Assembly: GCF_000376245.1 (NCBI RefSeq)
Contig: NZ_AQXM01000061.1
Span: 1-64,000 of the forward strand
Length of the DNA: 64,000 nt
Direction of reading: 5' to 3'
Origin: Acaricomes phytoseiuli DSM 14247
Lineage (GTDB): Bacteria > Actinomycetota > Actinomycetes > Actinomycetales > Micrococcaceae
The translations under genes were made by a program, and so were the position numbers. The stretch's first letter is position 1; each line of letters starts with the position of its first letter. The notes beneath the pieces were generated by a model. That model saw only the letters and a program-made list of their open reading frames with translations, did not search any database and was not told the origin of the DNA. Shown piece by piece: positions 17,311 through 27,366 of the stretch.

Positions 17311-18306
17311 CTAGAGCCTGGCCTTGACCGCCAGATCAGTTCGGGGGCTCTCACCGGCAGTGGCCTCGGCGAACGCCTCAACCGCCGCCTTGGCCTGCTG
17401 GTCCAGTTTCTGCGGCACCACGATATCGATGGCCACCAGCAGATCCCCCGTCGCTTTCGAGGTCTTCACGCCTCTGCCCTTGACCCGCAGGATCCGGCCC
17501 GAAGGAGTACCTGCGGGCACCCGGACCTTCACCTCGCCGCCGTCCAACGTGGGCACGGAGATATCTGCGCCCAATGCCGCCTCGGGGAAAGTCACCGGCA
17601 CGTGGATCCGGATATTGTTGCCGTCCCGGATGAAGAACTCATGCGGGGTCACCTGGACGGCGACCATGAGGTCACCGGCCCCCGCGGCACCGGGCTGGCC
17701 CTTCCCGCGGACCCGCACCTTCTGCCCGTCTTTGATGCCTGCCGGAATCCGGACTTCGACAACCTCACCGTCAGGCTCCCGCAAGCCGATCGTGGTTCCC
17801 TTGATCGAACCGGCGAAAGAGATGGTCGTCTTAGCAGTGCGGTCCGCACCTTTAGCCGGTGTCGGCTGATAGCCCTGGTAAGCACCGCCGAACAGATCAG
17901 CGAACTCCGGCGGAAGCCCCGAATCGTCGTACGGGCTGTACCCGCCTGAACCGTAGCCGCCCCGGCGAGAACCGCCACTGCTCGCACGCCCATTGTTGAA
18001 CAGGCCGCCGAAGAGATCCTCGAACCCCGCGTTACCGCCACCGGCACCGCCCGCACTGAACCGGGCACCGGAGCCCATCGCTCGGATCGCATCGTACTGC
18101 TCGCGATCCTCCGAGCTGGAGAGCACGGAATAGGCTTCGCTGATGTCCTTGAATTTCTTCTCGGCCGCGTCATCGCCCTGGTTCTTATCCGGGTGATACT
18201 TCCGAGCTAGTTTTCGATACGCCTTCTTGATGTCCTCAGCCGAGGCATCCTTGGCGATACCAAGAGTCGCATAAAAGTCTTTGTCTACCCAATCCTGACT
18301 AGCCAC
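17311..18306 (-). CDS. dnaJ: DnaJ-type co-chaperone lacking the zinc-finger domain
   Basis: This 331-residue co-chaperone stimulates DnaK ATPase. It has a J-domain (residues about 8-72) with HPD in [11 protein letters not shown], then a Gly/Phe- and Ser-rich linker (about 85-150). Two beta-sandwich C-terminal domains follow (TKVRVRGKG-type motif; [12 protein letters not shown]). No CxxCxGxG zinc-binding repeats are present, so it is a type II/CbpA-like J-protein. GTG 18306 is chosen because AAAGGAGG lies 4 nt upstream; longer frames run into the structured spacer. It is the third gene of the dnaK operon. Confidence 0.93.
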   Translation of the reverse strand: MASQDWVDKDFYATLGIAKDASAEDIKKAYRKLARKYHPDKNQGDDAAEKKFKDISEAYSVLSSSEDREQYDAIRAMGSGARFSAGGAGGGNAGFEDLFGGLFNNGRASSGGSRRGGYGSGGYSPYDDSGLPPEFADLFGGAYQGYQPTPAKGADRTAKTTISFAGSIKGTTIGLREPDGEVVEVRIPAGIKDGQKVRVRGKGQPGAAGAGDLMVAVQVTPHEFFIRDGNNIRIHVPVTFPEAALGADISVPTLDGGEVKVRVPAGTPSGRILRVKGRGVKTSKATGDLLVAIDIVVPQKLDQQAKAAVEAFAEATAGESPRTDLAVKARL

Positions 18307-18347
18307 GACACCTCCTTTCTGTTGCTCATCGTGGAGTTGGTATTGGC

Positions 18348-18486
18348 TACCCTGCTGAGTGCGGAGCCGGAGGGGTGGGCATCGCGGCGAGCCCATGGAC
18401 GCGAGGACCCCGAAGCAAGCTTGCTTGTTTCGGGAGCGGCCAGGGACGGGCACACCCACCCCTCCGGCGTAGTACTCAGCAGGGTA
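18348..18486. repeat. large imperfect inverted repeat in the grpE-dnaJ spacer
   Basis: Arms 18348-18379 and 18455-18486 pair over 13 bp (TACCCTGCTGAGT), then a 5-nt internal mismatch, then 14 bp (GCCGGAGGGGTGGG). Inside lies a second hairpin, CCCGAAGCAAGC-TT-GCTTGTTTCGGG, with one mismatch. The spacer of about 190 nt is unusually long for this operon and encodes no plausible protein. It could be a stabiliser or attenuator in the mRNA, or an inserted repeat element. Confidence 0.75.
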
Positions 18487-18495
18487 AGCCGCTGC

Positions 18496-19107
18496 TTACT
18501 CTGGGACGGCAACAATCACCTGTGCCGCGCGGAGCACCCGGTCGCCTTTGCGGTAACCGGCGCGCAGCACCTGGCTGACCGTATCGGCTTCCACCTCGGC
18601 GCTCGGCTGCTGGATCAGGGCCTCGTGGACCATCGGATCGAAGCCGACATCGGTCTGATCGATGCGCTCGAGGCCGTAGGTGCCCAGCACGTTCTCGAAC
18701 TTCGCCGCGATCGCGGCGAAGGGGCCCTCACTGAGGTCCCCGTGCGTACGGGCCGCATCGAGATCGTCCAACACTGGCAGCAGCGAGTTCAGCACACCGA
18801 CAACGGCGCTCTCCCCGGCCACGGCGCGGTCCCGTTCGACCCGCTTGCGGTAGTTGACGTACTCAGCCTGAAGCCTGAGCAGATCATTGCGCAGCTCATC
18901 GGCATTCTGCTGGTTGCTCCCCTGGGCGACGGAACCCTCAGCCGGCACCTCGGTACCGTTCAGGATCTCCTCGGCCTGGGAGAGCGCATCGCCTTCTGCA
19001 CCCTCGGCGAACTCCTGCGCCTGATCCGGAGACCGCTCTTCTGCGGTCTCCGGATCCCGCGGGGAATCCTGGTCGTAGGGGTCTGGCTCCTGAGCGTGTC
19101 CGGACAT
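18496..19107 (-). CDS. grpE: nucleotide exchange factor GrpE
   Basis: GrpE releases ADP from DnaK. The 203-residue protein has a long acidic, disordered N-terminus (MSGHAQEPDPYDQDSPRD), a coiled coil (about 75-125, DLLRLQAEYVNYRKRVERDR) and the beta domain with VHEALIQQPSAEVEADTV and VLRAGYRKGDRVLRAAQV. It begins 2 nt after the dnaK stop, indicating coupled translation. After it, the operon has the unusual spacer before dnaJ. Confidence 0.96.
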   Translation of the reverse strand: MSGHAQEPDPYDQDSPRDPETAEERSPDQAQEFAEGAEGDALSQAEEILNGTEVPAEGSVAQGSNQQNADELRNDLLRLQAEYVNYRKRVERDRAVAGESAVVGVLNSLLPVLDDLDAARTHGDLSEGPFAAIAAKFENVLGTYGLERIDQTDVGFDPMVHEALIQQPSAEVEADTVSQVLRAGYRKGDRVLRAAQVIVAVPE

Positions 19108-19109
19108 GG

Positions 19110-20972
<1,863 letters not shown>

Positions 20973-20987
20973 GTTCTTCCTTCCATA

Positions 20988-21061
20988 GTTGAGTTTTCTT
21001 CACTCAAGTCTACACTTGAGCGGGTTGCTGTCAAGGGTAGATTGAGCGACTAAGACTCAAC
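20988..21061 (-). promoter_or_regulatory. dnaK operon promoter with two HspR-type (HAIR) boxes
   Basis: The core promoter on the minus strand is -35 TTGACA (21029-21034), a 16-nt spacer, and -10 TAGACT (21007-21012). One HAIR box, GTTGAGT-N7-ACTCAAG (20988-21008), overlaps the -10. A second, weaker one, ATTGAGC-N7-ACTCAAC (21041-21061), sits just upstream of the -35. Both have the 7-nt spacing of known HspR operators, so HspR repression of the operon is strongly expected. Confidence 0.88.
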
Positions 21062-21106
21062 TTTAGAATCGCTATGAACATGCACGATCGGCATGACGGG
21101 AAATCC

Positions 21107-21925
21107 TCAGTGCACGGCTATGCGGCGCATCCGCATCACAGCGCGCACGATATGGGTATTCGCCGTCGGCAGCAGCCGCGTCAGCACATCATGGAATCGC
21201 CCATCGCTGATGAAAATGCGGCCGGTATTGCGCTTCACCCCATCGAGGATGATCCGGGCCGCTTGAGCCGCAGAAGTGCCGCGCTGCAATCGCTCGTGAA
21301 ACTTCTGGCTGGCGCTGTCCTGATAATCGGCGTGCAAAGTGATGTCGGTCGCCACCGCCCCGGGATGAACGGTGTGCACCGTGACATTGCGGATGCCCCG
21401 GATGCGATGCTCGGCCCGCAGACTGTCGGTAAAACCTCGCACCGCGAATTTGGTGGTGCAATACGGCACCAAGTACGGCAGACCCAGGATCCCCTGAGCG
21501 CTGGAAATATTGACGATGGCCGCCTCCGGGCGCGCCAGCAGATGCTGGTAGCAGTGCTGCGTAGTGTTCACAACGCCCCAGTAGTTCACTCCGGTGATGC
21601 GGTCGAAATCCTCCAGGGTGAGATCCGCGAAGGTGCGGTCTCCCAGGGCGATACCGGCATTGTTGATGAGCAGGTCGATATGGCCGAAACGAGCTACGAC
21701 CGATGCTACGAAACGGCCCATGGCTTGGCGGTCGGAGACATCGACGGTCTCCGTGAGGAAATCAGCACCCCTGGCCGCCAGCTGTTCTTCAGTCTGCTCC
21801 AGACCAGCGATATCGCAACAGGCGACGCTGGCTCCGCGAGCCGCAAGCTCCTGGGCCAGCGCATTACCGATGCCGGTTCCACCGGCACAGGTGACGATGG
21901 CGACTTTCCCCTCGAAGCTTTTCAC
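21107..21925 (-). CDS. short-chain dehydrogenase/reductase (SDR), last gene of a four-gene operon
   Basis: This 272-residue NAD(P)-dependent oxidoreductase has an N-terminal Rossmann motif (VTCAGGTGIGNALAQ), LINNAGIAL, the active-site Ser (IVNISSAQG) and YCTTK catalytic Tyr/Lys. The start overlaps the stop of the upstream hydrolase by 4 nt. With the flavin monooxygenase, a second SDR and a hydrolase it forms one operon. By analogy to mymA-type clusters this could oxidise a lipid or ketone substrate. Its substrate is unknown and, with two partners broken, its role may be residual. Confidence 0.85.
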   Translation of the reverse strand: MKSFEGKVAIVTCAGGTGIGNALAQELAARGASVACCDIAGLEQTEEQLAARGADFLTETVDVSDRQAMGRFVASVVARFGHIDLLINNAGIALGDRTFADLTLEDFDRITGVNYWGVVNTTQHCYQHLLARPEAAIVNISSAQGILGLPYLVPYCTTKFAVRGFTDSLRAEHRIRGIRNVTVHTVHPGAVATDITLHADYQDSASQKFHERLQRGTSAAQAARIILDGVKRNTGRIFISDGRFHDVLTRLLPTANTHIVRAVMRMRRIAVH

Positions 21926-22844
21926 GCAGAACCGCCGCCCCGCTGATGCCGTTGCAAGAACTCGAAATAATCCGATGCAGCTCTGCCCGGAACCTCCAGC
22001 ATCGGCATATGACCGATGTCCTGGTAGACCGTCAGCTCCGCACCGGGCACCATCCGGTGCAGGATGCGCGCCGCGCTGAGATCGACCAGCTGGTCCAGCT
22101 CACCCCAGATGATCAGCACGGGTACTGAGATCCTGGAGAGCTCCTGCTCTCCCAGAAGATCCGCGAGATAGAAGTCGGAGAAGATCTCGGCATAGGATTC
22201 GCGCCGTTCGATGTAATCCCGGGCCAGGCCCGCGCGCGCCGGGGCCGGGTTGAACGGAGGCCGGTTCATGGTCAGCGGGTAGAGCCGGTCGAAAACGGCT
22301 GGTGAATCTATCAGAAACGGGTTGTCACCGGAGGCGACCGCGAGGTCGAGTTCGCTGGGGCCCGCCCGGTTACCCCTGCCGCGTCACTGAGACCGGCGGT
22401 GGCGATGCGCCCAGGATGATTCAGGGCCAGGTGAGCGGTGATGAACCCGCCCATGGAATTTCCATAGACATGGGCCTTGCGGGCCCCGAGCATATCCATC
22501 AGCGCGATGACCCGGCGGGCTTGCGCAGGGCCCGAATAGCCCAGGCCAGAGCGGAACGGGGTTTCTCCGTGCCCTGGGAGGTCCGGAATGATCACCCGGT
22601 AGGTACCGAGCAGATGCCCGGCGAAACGGATCCAGATCCGCCGATCCGCGGTGAACCCGTGGAGCAGGATGATCGTCCCTTCGGCGTCCTGGGGGCCGCC
22701 CTCCAGGTAGTTCAGCGGCATGCCTTCGATCATGATCTGATGGGACCTCAACCCGCGCAGCCGCGCCTCCACGAACCAGTTCGCAGCATAGGCGAACTGG
22801 CCAAAGCGCTCATAGCCGCGCCGCAGCCAGCCGGAGGTGGTCAT
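21922..22844 (-). pseudogene. alpha/beta hydrolase, frameshifted
   Basis: The N-terminal part (from 22844) carries the oxyanion motif LLHGFTADRRIWIRFAG and the nucleophile elbow YGNSMGGF. Near the G4C3 run at 22357-22363 the frame shifts by one. The expected continuation PSELDLAVASGDNPFLIDSP proceeds in another frame into MNRPPFNPAPARAG, then the Asp region (IIWGELDQLVDLS) and the catalytic His (DIGHMPMLEVPG). The two pieces together give a complete protein of about 307 residues, with 4-nt overlaps to both neighbours. The shift is in a homopolymer, so a sequencing error is possible. Confidence 0.8.
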
Positions 22845-23692
22845 GACCGGCCCCGGCGGCTCTCCGCCCGACGCTTCATCAGCCAGTCCTGGACCGGGTA
22901 CGCCGAACGGTCCAGAATGGGCCCGAGGTCTCGCGAGGTCAGCCGATTCATCAGCCGCTGGGGCAGGAGTCTAGCGCCCAGCCAGGTAGTCTGCGCGCGA
23001 TTGCCGCAGACGATACGAGTCCGCGGGCTGCCCAACCGGTCGAAAACGCAGCGGGCGATGGCCGCGGGCTCGGTTCTGAGGTATTTCTGATGAAAGGCCT
23101 GGGTGGCCTGCCTCCGGGTGATCCTGGTGGCCACCCCGCCGGGATGAACGGTGTAGACCATCACCGAGGTGCCCAGCAGCTCTGCTGCGAGCGATTCGCT
23201 GAACCCCCGGACGGCGAACTTCGCCGCGCTGTAGTCGGTGTGATGCGGCGGGCCGACGAGCCCGAAAAGGCTGGAGACATTGACCAGGTACCCCCGCTCG
23301 CGCTCCAGCAGCTGCGGCAGAAAGGCCCGGGCGCCGTAGACCACGGCCCAAAAATCGACACCCATCACCCGATCGAACGATTCCTGAGACGTCGCCCAGA
23401 ACGGCTGCCCCTCACCTTCGATGCCCGCGTTGTTGATGACCACATCCGCCGAGCCGAGCTGTTCCTCGACTTCCCGGGCGAAGGCATCCACCTGGGCCTC
23501 ATCCGAGACATCGACCGCACGGGCCAGTATCGTAGCGGTGCCGCAGCGCCGGGCGGTCTCCACTAGATCTGCGGCATCGATATCGTTGAAAGCCACTTTC
23601 GCACCCCGTCGCACAGCTTCCAGAACATAGGCCCGGCCCATACCGGAGCCCGCTCCGGTAACCACAACGGTTTTCCCGTGGAGGGACTTCAT
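22841..23692 (-). CDS. short-chain dehydrogenase/reductase (SDR)
   Basis: This 283-residue SDR has TGAGSGMGRAYVLEAVRRG at the N-terminus (TGxxxGxG cofactor site), INNAGIEGEG, the catalytic Ser (LVNVSSLFG) and YSAAK. It overlaps the monooxygenase stop and the hydrolase start by 4 nt each. It is similar in layout to the second SDR 0.9 kb downstream (both contain FAVRGF after the active-site Lys), suggesting an old duplication within the operon. Substrate unknown; oxidation of an alcohol or reduction of a ketone in the same pathway is inferred. Confidence 0.88.
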   Translation of the reverse strand: MKSLHGKTVVVTGAGSGMGRAYVLEAVRRGAKVAFNDIDAADLVETARRCGTATILARAVDVSDEAQVDAFAREVEEQLGSADVVINNAGIEGEGQPFWATSQESFDRVMGVDFWAVVYGARAFLPQLLERERGYLVNVSSLFGLVGPPHHTDYSAAKFAVRGFSESLAAELLGTSVMVYTVHPGGVATRITRRQATQAFHQKYLRTEPAAIARCVFDRLGSPRTRIVCGNRAQTTWLGARLLPQRLMNRLTSRDLGPILDRSAYPVQDWLMKRRAESRRGRS

Positions 23693-25241
23693 GACCTCGC
23701 CTCCTGCTGCTCCGCTGCTTCTTCCTGCGCCGGCCCGGGGACGCCAGTGACGATATGGTCATCTCCTCGCCAGCGCTTCGCCCAGTGACGGTAAGTGAAG
23801 GTGAATCCGGGAAACATCGCGGTGACGTGCCCGTCTTTCGACTGGTACCAGGAATGGCAGCCGCCGCTCTTCCAGACCGTCCGCTCCATGTCCCGGTGGA
23901 CCCAGCTGGTATAGCGCTCCTCAGCGGCCTCACTGACCTGGATCGCAGCCGCTCCCTGCTCCTGGACTTCTTCGATGGCCCTCATGATGTACTCCATCTG
24001 AGCCTCAATGACGAAAACCGCGCTGGTGTGCCCGATCCCCGTATTCGGCCCGGTGACCAGGAAAAGATTGGGGAAACCCGGAACCGTGGTGCCCAGATAT
24101 GCCCTCGGGTACGCATGCCACTGCTGGGCCAGGGTGCGGCCGTTCCGGCCGGTCACCGAATAGGAGATCAGGCCGTCGGTGGCGTCGTATCCGGTAGACC
24201 AGACGATGGCATCCAAGGCGATATGCCGGCCCGAGTCGGTCCAGACCCCCTGCTCGTCGATCCGTTCGATGCGCTCTGAGGCGTCATGCAGAGTGGTGTT
24301 CTCCGCAGCGAGCGCCGGGTAATAAGAGTTGGAGAGAATGATCCGCTTGCAGCCGATGGTGAATTCCGGGGTCACCTTGCGCCGCAGCTCCGGATCCGGA
24401 ACACCGGTGCGGATATGCTGGAGCGCCCGGCGCCGGGCGACCAGATTGAGCATTCGCTCGGAATACTTGAAGCCCACGATCCTGGTCTCCAACGCACCAT
24501 AGATCGCCGCCCGGACCAGCTGGCGGATCACGGGTGCATTGAGCGCCTGCGCTGGACGCGGCCGAACTCTCGATCCGGCCGCGGCAGCACCCAATGCGGA
24601 CTGCGCTGGAAGACGTGCAGTTCACTCACCTGATGCTGGATGGCCGGAATGACCTGAGCTGCGCTGGCACCCGAACCCACGACGGCGATCCGGGCACCGC
24701 GCAGCGACACTGAGTGATCCCAGTCATTGGTGTGGAAGGCCGCTCCGCCGAAGCTGTCCTTACCGGGGAAGTCCGGGACCACCGGAGTGCTGAGCGGGCC
24801 GCTGGCATTGATCACGAACTGCGCCCGGAATTCCCCTCGCTGCCGTGTTGTAATCCGCCATTCGCACGTCGTCTCGTCCCAGGTCAAGGCCGTCACCTCG
24901 GCACCCAGCACGGTGCGTTCCCTCAGGCCTAGCCGATCGATGACATGCTCCGAATAGGCGGCGAGCTCCGGCTGCTTGGCGAACATCCTGGACCAGGGGT
25001 AGGGTTCGAAGGAGAGCGAGTACAAGGGCGACTGCACATCCACCGCTGCGCCCGGGTATGTGTTCTGCAACCAGGTGCCGCCCATGAAGTCGCGCCGCTC
25101 CAGCAGCAGAAAGTCGTCAATACCGCGGCGGCGCAGCTGTGCTGCAGCGGCCATCGCACCGAAGCCGGTGCCGATGATGATCACGGTGGATCGCCGGACC
25201 GCCCCCGGTTCAGCCGCGCCGGGCCTCGCTGTTCCGGACAT
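23689..25241 (-). pseudogene. Baeyer-Villiger-type flavin monooxygenase, frameshifted
   Basis: From ATG 25241 (GGGAGG upstream) the frame carries the FAD site (IIGTGFGAMAAAAQLRR), the Baeyer-Villiger fingerprint FGGAAFHTNDW, and the NADPH site (VVGSGASAAQVIPAI). Near 24549 one base is missing: VLPRPDREFGRVQR should continue QALNAPVIRQLVRAA, which is found in the next frame and runs to the stop at 23689 through STGYDATDG and GPNTGIGH. Joined, the protein is about 516 residues, normal for the family. It would insert oxygen into a ketone to give an ester, which the neighbouring hydrolase could cleave. Confidence 0.85.
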
Positions 25242-25295
25242 CAAGCCTCCCACTGCAAGCAGACCTGACCAGACTAGCAGGCGGTGTGCTTCAGC

Positions 25296-26996
25296 TCATT
25301 CCCCGCCGGGGGCCTGGTTCAGCCGACGCCTGCCGAGGCGCAGCAGAGCCAGACCGGAAATCCCAGCCATAGCAGCGAAAGCCATAGCAGCAGACATCCA
25401 ACCGCCCGCACCCGTCACGGCCAAGGCTCCGCTGCCGGAGGTGCTTGAGCCGCCGATGGCCACCGGACCCGTAGCTTTATTCGGCAGCAGCGGATCCATA
25501 GAGAGCTGAAGGGGTTGAGCGCCTGGGCCCGTAACAGCGCCGGTAATAACCGTAGTACCGGGCTTCGTCGTTTCCGGTGCTACGACTTCAGGTACAACCA
25601 CAGGAGAGACATCCTGGTTCACCGTCACCGAATAGACCAACTGAACTCGTTGGCCGGGCTGCAGAACACCGGACCATAACAGCATCGTGCCGTCCAGTAC
25701 CGCGGCCTCCTGGATGCGGCTCAAGACAACTTCGTTCTGCGCGTCGAGCACTCGTACTGTCGCGTCGTTGTTATACGAGGCATTAGCCAATGCCGGGGCG
25801 AGGTCGTCTTCGACACGCGCCCGATCGAGAACAGTATTACCGGTATTCCGGCCCTCAACCGTGTAGGTGATCTTCGACCCCGGTTGAACCGTCGCGCCCA
25901 GATTCAAATCCGAGGATTTCGACTGCTCATATTTTGACGCAGGCGGCTCGACGCTATCTGAAGCTGTGCTGTGCTCGACAACCACCGGAGCAAGCTCATT
26001 AATAGGTTTCGCCGCGACCCGGGACGTGAGCTTACTCCGCAGCATCGATCCCTCGGCGACGCCTTCGTTCACCGTCACGGAGTACACCATCTGCAACCGC
26101 TGCCCCTGCAGCAGCTCGAAACTCCATGTACTGAGCGTTGCCTCCTCCAGCCAGGGAGGCGAAGGCGGCTGGACTTCACGCACAACAACGTTGCCTTGAT
26201 CGTCCAGGATCCGCATGACAGCGTCATTGTTATAGGAGGCTTTATTCAGCACCTGCGACATATCGACGTCGAACGATACGCTATTAGTGCTACCGAGATT
26301 CCTGCCGCTTGCCGTGTACGTGACCTTCGAGCCTTCAGGCACGACGACACCAGGAGCCGGGTTAGAAGTCATCGAGTGCTCATACCTCGGACCGTCCGCC
26401 ACCGGCTCACCCGGCGACGCCCAGAGGTCGACCACGACCGGCTCGGGCTTAAGCGTCGAACCGCTGGGAGGGGTGGCTTCAGATGCCAGACGATTGCGTA
26501 GCATCGTATAAGGAAAAACATTCGGGCTCACTACTACGCCATACACGATCTGCACACGCTGCCCCGGTTGCAGAGCACCAGACCATGACAATGTTGATTC
26601 CGATGACAAATCAAGGCTCAAAGTACTTTTGTTGACTACGCTTCCTTGGGCATCCAGAATCCTTACCGTCGCATCGGAGTTAGGCCAAACGGAAGATAGC
26701 ACCTGCGACATATCGGTCTGAATCACCACGGGATCGAGAACAGTATTACCGGTATTCCGGCCCTCAACCGTATAGATGATCTGTGCGCCAGGAGAGACCT
26801 GCGACCCCGGAGCGGGATCCGAAGTCTTCGAATGCTCATAGCCCGGAGACGGCGTGGGTTCGGAAAGCATCTGCGCCTGAGGCGTGCCCGCCACCGCGGC
26901 GGTACCGATGCTGAAAGCTGTCAGAAATAAAAAGAATGTTGCGAAAATAGCAGTCAATGCGGAGATCAAAGGAAACCTTTTGCCACATCGAGTCAT
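25296..26996 (-). CDS. cell-wall-anchored surface protein with three DUF11-like repeats and LAVTG sorting signal
   Basis: This 566-residue protein is predicted to be displayed on the cell surface. A signal peptide covers residues 1-41. Three repeats of about 130-150 residues begin YEHSKTSDPAPGS, YEHSMTSNPAPGV and YEQSKSSDLNLGA, and contain GRNTGNTVLD or variants and LQPGQRVQIVYGVVV-like ends. The C-terminus has LAVTG, a hydrophobic segment and a basic tail (RLGRRRLNQ), which is the LAxTG signal used by class E sortases. Ribosome-binding site GGGGGG. The flanking DNA is more AT-rich than the surroundings. Role unknown; adhesion or surface structure is an inference. Confidence 0.8.
   Translation of the reverse strand: MTRCGKRFPLISALTAIFATFFLFLTAFSIGTAAVAGTPQAQMLSEPTPSPGYEHSKTSDPAPGSQVSPGAQIIYTVEGRNTGNTVLDPVVIQTDMSQVLSSVWPNSDATVRILDAQGSVVNKSTLSLDLSSESTLSWSGALQPGQRVQIVYGVVVSPNVFPYTMLRNRLASEATPPSGSTLKPEPVVVDLWASPGEPVADGPRYEHSMTSNPAPGVVVPEGSKVTYTASGRNLGSTNSVSFDVDMSQVLNKASYNNDAVMRILDDQGNVVVREVQPPSPPWLEEATLSTWSFELLQGQRLQMVYSVTVNEGVAEGSMLRSKLTSRVAAKPINELAPVVVEHSTASDSVEPPASKYEQSKSSDLNLGATVQPGSKITYTVEGRNTGNTVLDRARVEDDLAPALANASYNNDATVRVLDAQNEVVLSRIQEAAVLDGTMLLWSGVLQPGQRVQLVYSVTVNQDVSPVVVPEVVAPETTKPGTTVITGAVTGPGAQPLQLSMDPLLPNKATGPVAIGGSSTSGSGALAVTGAGGWMSAAMAFAAMAGISGLALLRLGRRRLNQAPGGE
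25823..25862. repeat. 40-bp exact direct repeat inside the surface-protein gene (copy 1)
   Basis: The 40 nt beginning GATCGAGAACAGTATT are identical to 26732-26771. They encode the GRNTGNTVLD region of the third protein repeat (minus strand). Confidence 0.9.
26732..26771. repeat. 40-bp exact direct repeat inside the surface-protein gene (copy 2)
   Basis: Identical to 25823-25862. Located in the first protein repeat. Identity at DNA level, against divergent flanks, suggests recent gene conversion between repeats. Confidence 0.9.
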
Positions 26997-27366
26997 AGCT
27001 ACCCCCCGTAGTTATGCTTGATTTTTGATGTTGATCGATCATGAATTGAAGATCTGGGCATCCTGTCCCTGCGACGGTGCAGAAACAATAAGACCGAATA
27101 AGTGAGTGACGAGAAGAGAATCTCCCTGCAGATTCACAGGAGCCCCTTCGTGGAGAACCGTGCTCAGGATAATCGAAAACCTGAGATACCACTATGTATT
27201 TTTTTCATCTTACATAAAACCAGGGCAATCTCCTCTCTATGACTTCTCGCCCCACCGACAGCCCGATGAGTAAGCTGGCTGCTGTGCCTTCTATCCGCCG
27301 GTTCACCGCAGCTTGCTCTGGCCTGATCGCTCGATCTCGGCTCAGCAACACGGAGCGAGGAGCGCC
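26997..27366. other. divergent intergenic region, AT-richer than the window, no gene seen
   Basis: This stretch separates the surface-protein gene (minus) from the pabB fusion (plus). It has runs such as ATGTATTTTTTTCATC and TTGATTTTTGATGTTGATCG that are unusually AT-rich for this window. No coding frame with family-like content or start signals was found. Promoters for both genes must lie here, but none stands out. Confidence 0.5.

Noticed and set aside
18348-18486. CRISPR array or CRISPR-like repeat
   Set aside because: There is one nested inverted repeat, not regularly spaced direct repeats; no cas genes are in the window.
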